The notes under the pieces: generated by a model
What the model was told of the DNA's origin: nothing
Database searches by the model: none
The model's input: the letters and a program-made list of their open reading frames with translations, nothing else
Position numbers and translations under genes: made by a program
Source of the DNA: Gemmatimonadota bacterium
GTDB lineage: Bacteria; Gemmatimonadota; Gemmatimonadetes; Longimicrobiales; Gaopeijiaceae
Direction: 5' to 3'
Assembly (NCBI GenBank): GCA_009692205.1
Contig: SHZR01000005.1
Location: 1-64,000 of the forward strand
Length of the DNA: 64,000 nt
In this document: piece after piece, positions 6,988-15,657 of the stretch
Layout: every line of letters begins with the position of its first letter
How positions within the stretch are numbered: position 1 is the first letter of the stretch

Positions 6988-8543
6988 AGCTTTTCCAGCC
7001 CGGCCACCCACCACGAGCGGGGCAGCATGGTGCGTTGATCGATGCTGACGAAGCGACCCGAGGTGCTCACCGACGTGCCCGGTGAGCCGCCCGCCCACGG
7101 CTGGAGCGTCACGTCGTACTTGAAGAGCTGCTCTCCGGCCGAGTACGAGTAGTTGTCGAAGTCGAACGCGATGCGGGTCTTCTCGCCGGGCGCGTAGAGC
7201 GACGACGCGTACGACTGCGTTCGGATCGTCGTGCCCGAGACAACGAGCGTCGCCTTGATGCTGTCGGGCTCGCCCGCCCCGGGCGGTAGCACGAAGTCGG
7301 CCCCGATGACGCCGACGGGACCCCGTAGGCTGCTGTCGTAGATCAGCCTCAGCTGTCGGGCTCGGTTCATTCTCGCGACCGGGGTGAACGGATAGACGTA
7401 CTGGAAGTCGTCGCACACGATCGCGCCCGCGCCCGCGGCCACCGTCAGGCAGTCGCCGCGATCGACCTCCATCTCGGGGTTGGCGTCCTTCACGCTCAGC
7501 AGCGTGGCGCTCGTCGCGATGACCTGGAGCGCACCCGCCTGGCTCACCCACGACGAGCCCACCTTCGCTGCCGTCAGCGTCACCGCGCTCGTGTCCCCGT
7601 TCGCGCCGGCGGTGTATGTCACCCGCACGTTCACCGGACTGTCGCCCACGTTGCTCGTGTCGGCCGAGGAGTTCACCAAGCAGCTCCGGGCCTTCGAGCC
7701 ACCCGGACAGCTCACCGACATCGCGAACGAGGTCGCGCTCTGGCCCGGGAACCGCACCACGAACGTGTCCGTGCGCTGCACGTCGGGTACCGCGTAGATC
7801 TCTGCCTTCTCCGCCACCGCGTTCACCGACAGGAACTCCGACACCGTCACGCTCTGCTGGTCCGAGTCCGTGTCGCTCCCGCTCGTCGCCGTGAGCTCCA
7901 GGTCGTAGCTCGCTGGGATCGCGCCCGCGTCGCATGTCACCGTCACGACCGTGTCCTGCGCGTTCGCGACGTAGGCGGACGCCGGGCTCGGCGCGCAGCT
8001 CCCCGCCCCCCACTCGCACGTCATCGTGTACGTCTTCGCCGACCCGCTCGTGTTCGTCACCGTGAACGTCCCGACCTGGTCCTGGCTGTGCTGGATCACC
8101 GACGACGGCACGCTCAGCGGGTCGACCGACACCGGCAGAGTGATCGTGTAGCTCCGCGAGCCCTGGTCGGTGAACGACGTCGCCCACCCGTACGAGTACT
8201 GGTTCACGTACCCCGTCCCGGTCGACGTACTCGTGCTGAACGTCACGTCCACGTTCTGCGGCGAGTTCGGGTACAGCTGGATCGACGACTGCACCGAGCA
8301 CTGGATCCCCTGCGTCCCGTCGCACCAGAGGCTGAACGTCTCCGGGTCGTCGAACTCGTCCGCCGCGTACGTGATCGAGAACGACGCCGTGTGCCCGCTC
8401 GTGTTCACGTACTTGGTGCCGCTCGACTCGTCGTCCGGTGTGATGGTCACCGAGTAGGGCGTTCGGCTCACCGCCATCGAGGTGAACGCCACCAGCGCCA
8501 TCGAACCGACGATGATGAGCCACGTCCAGAGTCGTGCGCGCAT
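6963..8543 (-). pseudogene. Rhs protein, secreted N-terminal part (before frameshift)
   Basis: The ATG at 8543 follows a GGGGGGA ribosome site and encodes a signal peptide (MRARLWTWLIIVGSMALVAF). Ser/Thr-rich beta-sandwich modules follow, with TFTVTNTSGSAKTYTMTC-type repeats and paired cysteines, resembling bacterial Ig-like or CARDB-like domains. The end, LPRSWWVAGLEKL, is the usual lead-in to an Rhs cage. It should continue as LVHGTDTLIWTGGD, found one frame away, but the present frame stops at 6963. One base has probably been lost in or near AAAAGCTCTCG. Rhs at 8543-3736 would be about 1,600 residues if repaired. Confidence 0.75.
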
Positions 8544-8679
8544 GAGCCGTCCCCCCGAAGGTGCGTGTACGCGATCGGGGGTCCGCCTATCATGGACCGT
8601 GCCACTGACCATCGACAGCTAAGTCGCCGTCAGCACACGACTTGCCGAACGGTTCCAACTTCAAACAGTCCCACTTTCT

Positions 8680-8697
8680 CAGTCCCGCGTGGGACTG
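8680..8697. other. Small hairpin upstream of rhs
   Basis: CAGTCCC (8680-8686) and GGGACTG (8691-8697) form a perfect seven-base stem with a GCGT loop. It lies in the 227-base gap between the rhs start and the end of the DUF4143 gene. There is no T run on either side. The rest of the gap shows no gene. Confidence 0.3.
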
Positions 8698-8770
8698 GGA
8701 CGAGAATTGGGACGGCCGGGACGTCGGCCTCACGGCCCCAGGCTCCGGGCGACGCGCGACCCGCGGAAGG

Positions 8771-10045
8771 TCAGGGTCCGAGCAGGGCGGCAGGGATTAC
8801 GGCGATGCCATCCTTACGGCGATAGGCCTGCGGCCCGGTGTTGATCACGATGCCGTCGAGGTAGTCTCCTCCGAGCTGGTCGCGAAGCCAGAGTAGATGC
8901 TTCACATCGTCATCTCGGACGGTCGCTCCGAGCTTGACCTCGATGGCCACGACTCGCTGGTCGGCACGCTCGACGATGAGATCAACCTCGCGACGGTTGT
9001 TCTGGAGTCGAAGATGTTTCACCGAGGCTTCGGCCGCCTGCGCGTAGACCCGAACGCAGAGGGTCACGAGCGACTCGAAGAGGGAGCCGAGTAGAGCGCC
9101 ATCCCGGGCGATCGGAGGGCTGTGCTCTTCACCCCGCAGCAATGCGTCGGCGTCGAGGCCGAGGAGCCGGACGGCGAGCGCTGGGTCCGCCAAGTGGTGT
9201 TTCGGAGGCTGGGAGAGGCGATTGATTTGGTTGCGCGATGGAATCCAGGCTGGGAGGGAGTCGATGAGCCAGAGACGTTGGAGCACGTCCCTGTACGCTT
9301 GCACCGTGGTCTTCGCAGGCTTCTCGCCCTCGCCGCTCGTCGCGGCGTCTCGGATCGTCTCGAGGGAAGCGGCTGTTCCCGTTGCAGCCGCATAGGCTGT
9401 CATCCACCGCAAGAGTGCTTCAGGCCGGCGAACCTTGAGGCCCTGCTCCTCAAAATCGCGATCCACGACATGGCGGACGTATCCGTCGAGTTGAGAGCGC
9501 AGAGCCCGTCCGCCTAACCCCCGGAGTCCCGGAAGACCCGAGGCCACGATTTCGCGCACGTAGTCGCGTAGAGTGACGTGGGTGGTGCCCTCGACCGAGG
9601 GCCGCCCGCCTCTGACCAGCTCCCTCATGCTGATCCCACCTTCGACGACACCGCGTTCCCAGAGCGTCAGCGGTCTCATGCGAACGGTGATGATGCGTCC
9701 CGCGCCGGAGTGCCTCGGCGGCGGGGAGGGCGCGGCGGATCCCGTCAGCAGGTATTGGTTCGGTGTGCGGTCACGGTCAACCGCCCGCCTCACGGCGTCC
9801 CACACAGCGGGCACGTGCTGCCACTCGTCGAGCAGGATCGGCGTCGGTGCTTCCAGGACCTGCGCCGGGTCCGCGTTGACGATCGCGAGCGTTGCAGGGT
9901 CGTCGAGCTGGTACACAGTTCTCGCGCGGCGTCTGGCGGTCTCCGTCTTGCCCACACCCTTCGGACCCTCGATCGCTACAGCCGGCAACTCTCGAAGCAG
10001 CTCATCGAGCTCCTCGTCGACGACCCGGGGCAGGTAGCGCATCAC
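8771..10045 (-). CDS. AAA+ ATPase with C-terminal DUF4143 domain
   Basis: This 424-residue protein has an N-terminal AAA domain with Walker A GPKGVGKTET (about residues 28-37) and a Walker B-like ILLDEWQHV, then a sensor-like YLLTGSAAP. The C-terminal half is DUF4143, with the PD-(D/E)xK-like stretch REVDLIVER...VVAIEVKLG. Proteins with this layout are widespread in archaea and bacteria and their function is poorly known; a nuclease-like fold suggests nucleic-acid or TA-related roles, which is inference. It has no partner gene within 90 bases. A second ATG at 10042 is an equal start. Confidence 0.88.
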   Translation of the reverse strand: MMRYLPRVVDEELDELLRELPAVAIEGPKGVGKTETARRRARTVYQLDDPATLAIVNADPAQVLEAPTPILLDEWQHVPAVWDAVRRAVDRDRTPNQYLLTGSAAPSPPPRHSGAGRIITVRMRPLTLWERGVVEGGISMRELVRGGRPSVEGTTHVTLRDYVREIVASGLPGLRGLGGRALRSQLDGYVRHVVDRDFEEQGLKVRRPEALLRWMTAYAAATGTAASLETIRDAATSGEGEKPAKTTVQAYRDVLQRLWLIDSLPAWIPSRNQINRLSQPPKHHLADPALAVRLLGLDADALLRGEEHSPPIARDGALLGSLFESLVTLCVRVYAQAAEASVKHLRLQNNRREVDLIVERADQRVVAIEVKLGATVRDDDVKHLLWLRDQLGGDYLDGIVINTGPQAYRRKDGIAVIPAALLGP

Positions 10046-10142
10046 GATCTTCCATGGCTGTAGACTCCTATCATGCCAACGTCTACGATATCATTCCGCC
10101 CGTATCTACGCTACTGCTACGCCAAGACCCCAGGCTCCGCGT

Positions 10143-10442
10143 TCAGAGCCCCAGCGACGCCCTCACGAGGGGGCTGATGCGCGCGGGCGTCCACGGCGGA
10201 TCGAAGGTGAGTTCCACTTCGACCTTGCCGACGCCCTCGACGCCCTCGATCGCCTTCTTGGCGTCCTCGACGATCTGGCCCGCCACGGGGCACATCGGCG
10301 ACGTCAACGAGATCTTGGCCTTCACGTCCGCGTCGCTCACGGCAATGTCGTAGACGAGCCCGAGCACGACGAGGTCGAGGTGGAGTTCGGGGTCCTTCAC
10401 GCGCTTGAGCGCGTTGCGTACGTCCTTCTCTGTAACCGCCAT
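10143..10442 (-). CDS. MIP18/PaaD-family Fe-S cluster assembly factor (SufT-like)
   Basis: This 99-residue protein is a single MIP18 (DUF59) domain: DVRNALKRVKDPELHLDLVV at the start, LTSPMCPVAGQIVEDAKKAI with the conserved cysteine in the middle, and VELTFDPPWTPARISP at the end. Members help load Fe-S clusters onto client proteins. The length is normal. Its ATG lies three bases after the stop of the SpoIIE-like phosphatase gene, so the two are co-transcribed. Confidence 0.9.
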   Translation of the reverse strand: MAVTEKDVRNALKRVKDPELHLDLVVLGLVYDIAVSDADVKAKISLTSPMCPVAGQIVEDAKKAIEGVEGVGKVEVELTFDPPWTPARISPLVRASLGL

Positions 10443-10445
10443 GGG

Positions 10446-11270
10446 TTATCGCGTCATCCGGGTGATCACCGCACCGCTCAGGTCGGACGAGGGGCCCGCC
10501 TCCCCGCGCTCGGGGTCGACCCGAGCGAAGAGCTTGTTCAAGGCGTCCCTCGAGCTGGACGTATACCCACCAGTGATCACCGAGGTCACCAGCCCGACCG
10601 AATCGGTGGGGCGCCCGGAGAGGAGGATCACCTTGTCTCTCGCCCCGAGCGGGAGAACGACCGACTCGTAGACGTGCTCGGCCTTCTCCGCGGCGGCCAC
10701 CGGTTCAGAGGGGAGCTCCTCGATCGCGCCGCCGGCACGCACGAGCACGCCGCACGGGTCTCCGGCACCGACCCACTCCATCGCCCCGTCGGCCAGTGCG
10801 ACCATGCCACACGCCACCGACCCGGAGAGCCCCTCCACCCAACCCGACCGCACGCCACGGCTCGCCTGGGTGAGCAGCGACCCCAGCGTCGCGTGCGGCT
10901 CGGTGGTGAGGCCGCGCAGGAGCGTCCTGAGCGCCACGAGCCGCTGCGCCGAGAAGATGTCGCTACGCACCGAGCGCATCACCGCGAATACCGGCCTGCC
11001 ATCCGGGAGCAGGAACCAGTCCCAGGCCGACGCCCCAGGACCTTGCCGCGGAGCCAGCGTCGAGGCCGCCAAGTCGTAGCCGGTCACACGGGGTGTGATG
11101 CGAGGCAGGAGGCGCGACCTGAGGAGACGGTTGAAGTCGGCCAACGCCTCGTGCGGCGCCTCCGTCTGGACCTGCTGAGCCTGCTTCGACGCCAGACGCA
11201 CCGACGTCGCCCAGAGGGACTTCGAGAGGTTCCTGAGGAGGCGCACCGCCAGGGTGTCGCCGCCGAGCAT
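10446..11270 (-). CDS. SpoIIE/PP2C-like phosphatase domain protein
   Basis: The SpoIIE-like part begins at LLRSRLLPRITPRVTGYDLA and continues with WDWFLLPDGRPVFAVM, MVALADGAMEWVGAGDPCGV and a VILLSGRPTDSVG-like end. Members dephosphorylate anti-sigma antagonists. The first metal-binding motif is weak (ASAWDWFLLPDGR lacks the usual GGD), so activity is uncertain. The start is unclear: ATG 11270 has no good ribosome site, and the frame stays open to 11486 but there overlaps an HD-GYP gene on the other strand. The 5' end may have been cut by a rearrangement near 11300. Confidence 0.6.
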   Translation of the reverse strand: MLGGDTLAVRLLRNLSKSLWATSVRLASKQAQQVQTEAPHEALADFNRLLRSRLLPRITPRVTGYDLAASTLAPRQGPGASAWDWFLLPDGRPVFAVMRSVRSDIFSAQRLVALRTLLRGLTTEPHATLGSLLTQASRGVRSGWVEGLSGSVACGMVALADGAMEWVGAGDPCGVLVRAGGAIEELPSEPVAAAEKAEHVYESVVLPLGARDKVILLSGRPTDSVGLVTSVITGGYTSSSRDALNKLFARVDPERGEAGPSSDLSGAVITRMTR

Positions 11271-11322
11271 CTCGCCGAACGCCTGCCCGGCTCGCAGCAC
11301 GGCGAGCTTCGAGGAAACGCTC

Positions 11323-12066
11323 GTGAAGAAGAACAAGTTGCCGCCCGTCATGGAGTCGCAGGTCAAAGCCCGCTTCACGCTCATCAAGAAGACCCTCGAG
11401 GCCGACGCGGCGCATGCGCGGGCAACCATCATCACAGAAAAGGGCGCGCAGGGTGCGGCGGCCGACCTCGCCGCGATCGATGCCAAGTTGGCCGAGAACT
11501 ACGCGACGCTTCAGCAGTATTGGGCGGCGGTCCAGGAGGCGAACATCCCCAAGGTGCTCCCCGAGGAAGCGGCGTCTGTGCTCGACGAGATCGCGAGGAA
11601 CACGTTCAAGGATCCGGAAGGCGCCGAGCAGGCGTACATCACGCCGCACGAGCTGCATTTCCTCCAGATCAGAAAGGGCAGCCTGGACGAGAACGAGCGC
11701 CGGCAGATCGAGTCCCACGTGGTCCACTCGTACGACTTTCTGCTGAACATCCCGTGGACCGAGGAACTCAGTCGCATCGCCGAGATCGTGCGCGGGCACC
11801 ACGAGAAGCTGAACGGGACGGGGTATCCAGACGGCGTGACGGCAGAACACCTGTCGCTCGAGACGCGCATCATGACCGTGTGCGACATCTTCGACGCGCT
11901 CACCGCGTCGGACCGTCCCTACAAGAAGGCGATGCCCGTCGAAAAGGCGCTCCAGATCCTGGAGTGGGAGGCCCGCGACGGCATGCTCGACAAGGACGTC
12001 GTCGAGCTCTTCATCAAGAGCAAGGCCTACCGCAGGGTCCTCGAGCGCGACTGGCGCGACTTCTAG
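11323..12066 (+). CDS. HD-GYP domain protein, 5'-truncated
   Basis: The protein has 247 residues and matches the C-terminal two thirds of an HD-GYP domain. Seen are VKKNKLPPVMESQVKARF, TFKDPEGAE, HVVHSYDFLLNIPWT, the HHE and GYP signatures (HHEKLNGTGYPDG, residues 159-171), and DIFDALTASDRPYKKA. The catalytic HDxGK motif that should precede KKNKLPP is missing. A GTG at 11323 with GAGGA just upstream is a plausible start. Without the HD pair it should not hydrolyse cyclic di-GMP. The stop codon shares a CTAG with the stop of the convergent HupE-like gene. Confidence 0.72.
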   Translation: MKKNKLPPVMESQVKARFTLIKKTLEADAAHARATIITEKGAQGAAADLAAIDAKLAENYATLQQYWAAVQEANIPKVLPEEAASVLDEIARNTFKDPEGAEQAYITPHELHFLQIRKGSLDENERRQIESHVVHSYDFLLNIPWTEELSRIAEIVRGHHEKLNGTGYPDGVTAEHLSLETRIMTVCDIFDALTASDRPYKKAMPVEKALQILEWEARDGMLDKDVVELFIKSKAYRRVLERDWRDF

Positions 12067-13433
12067 GCCGAGGCGTCGGGCGCGTCCTCCACGCTCCGGG
12101 GCCCGCCCCCCGAATGGCGCCGCGCGAGCGCCCCGAACGCCCCTCTGAGGATCCACAGGGCGCCGACGATGATGAGCGCCAGCATGAGCCACCTCAGGAG
12201 CGTGGCCGCGAGCATCAGGTCCAGGGCGGGCGCGCTGAAGTCGTACTGGAGCAGCGCCGCGCCGCGCTCGGTCATCCAGTGCCACCCCGTGTGCGCCAGG
12301 AACGCTGACAGCACGATCATCCCCATCAGCTCGGGCAGCCAACGGCGGAAGAGTAGGCTGAGGAGCGGAACTGTGATGGCGAGCACGAAGACCTGCCCGA
12401 GCTCGACACCCACGTTGAATGACAGAAGCGACGTGAGCAGGTGCGCGCCCGCGAACTGGAGTGACTCCGAAAGCGCGAACGAGAAGCCGAATCCGTGCAC
12501 GAGACCGAATCCGAAGGCGATAATCCAACGTCGCTCGAGCTTGGCGCCGATGATGTTCTCGAACGCCATGAACACGATCGAGAGCGCGATCAGGGTCTCG
12601 ATGAGCGGCGGGAACCACAGCGCGCTGGGAGCCAGCCCGAGCGCGGCCGCGATCAGAGTGATCGAGTGCGCGATCGTGAACGAGGAGATGATCGGTACCA
12701 GCGTCCAGAACCTGCGGAACGGTACGATCAGGCAGAACAGGAACAGCAGGTGGTCGATGCCGTCCAGGATGTGCTCGAACCCGAGGATGACGAAGCGCAG
12801 CGCCGCTTGATGCCAACGGGGGTCGAGGCGCACCAGCCCGGGGTCGTCGCTGAACTGGAAGGCCCGCTCCGACCCTCCGGCCGGCAGGAAGCGGAGCACG
12901 GTCACCGTCCGGATGCCCAGCTGCGCCCAGCGCGCGTCGATCGAGAAGTCGGAGTTCTCCGAAGTGATCGGCCACTCGAGCAGCACGTCGAACATCGCCT
13001 GCTGCAGCGGCAGGTCGATGTCGCTGGCCAGCGGCGCCGAGAGCACGCCCGCCAATGCGGTCTCGTAGCTCTGGAATGCGCGGTCCCCCGGAATCGCGAC
13101 GCGCACCGCCGCCACTTCCGGGAAGCCGAGGTTCACATCCCCCTCGTGCATCTCCACGAAATTCCGAATCCACTGGACGGCAGCCTCCTGGCCCATCACG
13201 GTGGCTTCGGGGATCTCGAGGTACCCGGGCGCCCGGACGAGCCAGTTGTAGTCGCGCATCGCCGGGAGCGGCACGCGCACCACGACCCGCATGGTTTGGC
13301 CCTCGGGCTTCACGAAGGCCTGCACGATCACATCCGCCGGGATCTCGTGAGCTTGCCCAGACCACGTGGGCAGCAGGAGCACCAGCGCGACGAGGAGGAC
13401 AGCGGTGCGACGGACGCGGATCGGATCGGACAT
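12063..13433 (-). CDS. HupE/UreJ-2 family membrane protein
   Basis: This 456-residue protein has a signal peptide (TAVLLVALVLLLPTWSGQA), a periplasmic domain of about 200 residues, then a multi-pass C-terminal domain. The latter has HupE/UreJ-2 hallmarks: FEHILDGIDHLLFL, SSFTIAHSITL and FGFGLVHGFGFSF, with conserved His and Asp residues likely to bind a metal. The family is linked to nickel or other metal transport beside hydrogenase and urease genes, but none lie near, so the substrate is unknown. ATG 13433 was chosen because it starts the signal peptide; upstream sequence is intergenic. Confidence 0.82.
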   Translation of the reverse strand: MSDPIRVRRTAVLLVALVLLLPTWSGQAHEIPADVIVQAFVKPEGQTMRVVVRVPLPAMRDYNWLVRAPGYLEIPEATVMGQEAAVQWIRNFVEMHEGDVNLGFPEVAAVRVAIPGDRAFQSYETALAGVLSAPLASDIDLPLQQAMFDVLLEWPITSENSDFSIDARWAQLGIRTVTVLRFLPAGGSERAFQFSDDPGLVRLDPRWHQAALRFVILGFEHILDGIDHLLFLFCLIVPFRRFWTLVPIISSFTIAHSITLIAAALGLAPSALWFPPLIETLIALSIVFMAFENIIGAKLERRWIIAFGFGLVHGFGFSFALSESLQFAGAHLLTSLLSFNVGVELGQVFVLAITVPLLSLLFRRWLPELMGMIVLSAFLAHTGWHWMTERGAALLQYDFSAPALDLMLAATLLRWLMLALIIVGALWILRGAFGALARRHSGGGPRSVEDAPDASA

Positions 13434-13499
13434 GGGCGGTAAGCTATCGCGGCCAGAGCGCATGGGTCTACTCTCGGCGACGGGCCATCCCTGATTGCA

Positions 13500-13527
13500 G
13501 GATAGCCTACCGCACTGTAGGCTATCC
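13500..13527. promoter_or_regulatory. Perfect 11-base inverted repeat between divergent genes
   Basis: GGATAGCCTAC (13500-13510) and GTAGGCTATCC (13517-13527) are exact complements with a six-base spacer. The element sits midway between the HupE-like gene start (13433, minus) and the NHL gene start (13575, plus). It has no T run, so an operator for a dimeric regulator is more likely than a terminator. Confidence 0.5.
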
Positions 13528-13574
13528 GTCCTGGGCCAACTTGGCCCTGCCATTTTCGACCAGGGAGAGGGGAT

Positions 13575-14804
13575 ATGCAGAAGCGCAACCTGACCTTCGG
13601 TCTGGCGCTCGTCGGCGTGATCGTGGTCGTCGGGAGTGCAGCCGAGGCGATGGACAACGTGGCGGAGGACCAGGCCGGCTCGGTACCTCTGTTCGAGGTC
13701 GACCCGTTCTGGCCGAAGCCGCTGCCAAACCACTGGCTCGTCGGCCCCATGATCGGCATCACGACCGACGCGAACGGCGGCGTCTGGATCGTGCAGCGGA
13801 ATACGGACGATCAGTTCGTGGCCCGCACCGAAATCGGTGCCGCCCAGGCACCGCCGCTGAGCGAATGCTGCCGGCCCGGACCCCCGATCCTGCACTTCGA
13901 CGCGGAGGGTAACCTGCTACACGCCTGGGGCGGCCCGGGCACCGAGACGGGTGCCTACACGTGGCCGGTGTCGAATCACGGCATCACGATCGACGGCCAG
14001 GGCAACGTCTGGATCGGCGGCAACGGCGGCACGGATCGCCACATCCTCAAGTTCACGGCTGATGGTCGGTTCCTCGCGCAGTACGGCACACCCGGCGCGG
14101 AGCCCAGCAGCACGAGCCGGACGAACTTCAACCAGGTGGCCAAGGTCAGCTTCGTTCCCGAGTTGAACGAGATCTTCGTGGCTGACGGCTACGGCAACCA
14201 TCGCGTCGCGGTCCTGGACGCCTCGACGGGCGCCATGAAGCGCTTCTGGGGAGCGCGTGGCAACGTGCCGAACGACACGCCATCTCCGGCCTATCAGCCG
14301 GGCGAGACGCCGCCCCCGCAGTTCCGTACGCCGGTGCACTGCGCCGACCGTGCCAAGGACGGGCTCGTGTACGTCTGCGACCGTCCCTCCAACCGTATCT
14401 CCGTCTTCCGGACGGACGGCACGTTCGTGAAGGAGACTGTCATCGCTCCGGCCACGCTGTCGCAGGGCTCGGTGTGGGACGTGGCGTTCTCCCCGGACGC
14501 GCAGCAGCAGTTCATGTACCTGGCCGACGGCCAGAACATGAAGGTCTACGTCATGAACCGTCAGACGCTCGAGATCCTTTACAGCTTCGGTGACGGTGGC
14601 CGCCAACCCGGCCTCTTCTTCGCCGTGCACTCGATCGCGACGGACGCGCAGGGCAACATCTTCACGACCGAGACGTACGAGGGCTCGCGCCTGCAGAAGT
14701 TCCGTTACATGGGCATGGGCCCCCGCCCCGCGCAGCGGGACATGGGTGCTGCGTGGCCGCAGGCTCGCAGGAGTGGTGGCTTCGGCTGGAGCTTCGGCCG
14801 CTAG
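13575..14804 (+). CDS. Secreted NHL-repeat beta-propeller protein
   Basis: This 409-residue protein has a signal peptide (residues 1-25) and then NHL-like blades: GITTDANGGVWIVQR, GITIDGQGNVWIGG, IFVADGYGNHRVAVLD, GLVYVCDRPSNRISVF, FMYLADGQNMKVYVMNR and SIATDAQGNIFTTE. The likely form is a six-bladed periplasmic propeller that binds a protein or small ligand; peptidyl-alpha-hydroxyglycine lyase-like enzymes share the fold, so a catalytic role is possible. A strong GGGAGAGG ribosome site precedes the ATG. A clear terminator follows 48 bases after the stop. It is divergent from the HupE-like gene. Confidence 0.85.
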   Translation: MQKRNLTFGLALVGVIVVVGSAAEAMDNVAEDQAGSVPLFEVDPFWPKPLPNHWLVGPMIGITTDANGGVWIVQRNTDDQFVARTEIGAAQAPPLSECCRPGPPILHFDAEGNLLHAWGGPGTETGAYTWPVSNHGITIDGQGNVWIGGNGGTDRHILKFTADGRFLAQYGTPGAEPSSTSRTNFNQVAKVSFVPELNEIFVADGYGNHRVAVLDASTGAMKRFWGARGNVPNDTPSPAYQPGETPPPQFRTPVHCADRAKDGLVYVCDRPSNRISVFRTDGTFVKETVIAPATLSQGSVWDVAFSPDAQQQFMYLADGQNMKVYVMNRQTLEILYSFGDGGRQPGLFFAVHSIATDAQGNIFTTETYEGSRLQKFRYMGMGPRPAQRDMGAAWPQARRSGGFGWSFGR

Positions 14805-14852
14805 CCACAAGCTGGCATTGGTAGCCGGCCGTCGGAGCCGGCACCGCGCAAA

Positions 14853-14882
14853 CGGCCCCACCCGCGAGGGTGGGGCCGTTTT
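14853..14882 (+). terminator. Rho-independent terminator after the NHL gene
   Basis: CGGCCCCACCC (14853-14863), loop GCGA and GGGTGGGGCCG (14868-14878) form a perfect 11-base stem, followed by TTTT. Confidence 0.9.
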
Positions 14883-14985
14883 GCGTTCGATTGACGCGAC
14901 CCCCCGCTGGCTCCACTCTAAGCCAGCCCAGCAACACGAGGAGTAGCGGTGGGTCTTTGGGGAGAGGTCAAGCAACGACGCATCA

Positions 14986-15657
14986 CGCAGATCGTTAGTC
15001 GCGCTCTTCCTGATCGGCATGGGGCACGCGCTGCTCTTCCCCGGCGATGTCCTCATGATCTACGCCGAACTCGGATTGGTGCTGTTGGCGTTTGGGAGAG
15101 TGCCGCCGCGCGTTCTGCTGGGTCTCGCGCTCGCGCTGTTGGCGGTGTTTCCGTTGGGGCGAGCCGCAAACGCCGCCGTGACACCCAGTGCGGTCGTGAC
15201 GGAGCGAGATGTCGACCTCGCACGGGCTCAGGCCGTGAACGAGGAGCTGCGCAACACCCATCCGTACGCGGTGGGCTCCGTGATGGACGTGATGCGTGCG
15301 AACGCCCAAGTGATTCCCGCCAATCCTTTGGGCAGCCCACTCGGCGCGGAGTCGGGGCTGGGGTTCTTCGCGATGTTCCTCCTTGGCCTCTACGCGGGCA
15401 AGCGAGAGATCTTCCTCGATATCGACCGCCACATCTTGCTCATTCGCCTTGGAGCGCTGTGGGGCCTCTCCCTCGGGATCGCCGCGATGGTGGTGGAACG
15501 CGCGATTTCCCTCGGTTTGGGCTACGACGTCGAGGGAGAGTCAGGGCCGGGTCCCGGCCTAGGCGTGCTGCGAGACCTGCGTCTAGCTCCCGAAGACCAG
15601 GATCGCCACCACCACGGCGACCACCACGGCGACGGCGACCACGGCCGTCACCGGTAG
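14986..15657 (+). pseudogene. DUF418 (YeiB-like) membrane protein remnant
   Basis: The frame has a recognisable middle part of a DUF418 protein: RSLVALFLIGMGHALLFPGD, VLMIYAELGLVLLAF, and later FFAMFLLGLYAGKREIF and LGIAAMVVERA, all hydrophobic segments. A full member has about 350-400 residues; here the first 100 or so and the last third are absent. The first ATG in frame is 15019. The end runs over the 3' end of the PP2C gene on the other strand and becomes His/Asp-rich, which is shadow sequence. It is best read as a gene fragment. Confidence 0.6.

Noticed and set aside
10380-12308. 642-codon plus-strand frame across the SpoIIE-like and HD-GYP genes
   Set aside because: Arg/Gly/His-rich shadow; the HD-GYP motifs are in another frame.
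10963-13365. 800-codon minus-strand frame spanning HD-GYP and HupE-like genes
   Set aside because: Its residues are shadow-like and it conflicts with two genes that have clear motifs.
15591-15657. His/Asp-rich C-terminus as part of the DUF418 protein
   Set aside because: It is the antisense of the Val/Ala membrane tail of the PP2C gene and has no homology of its own.
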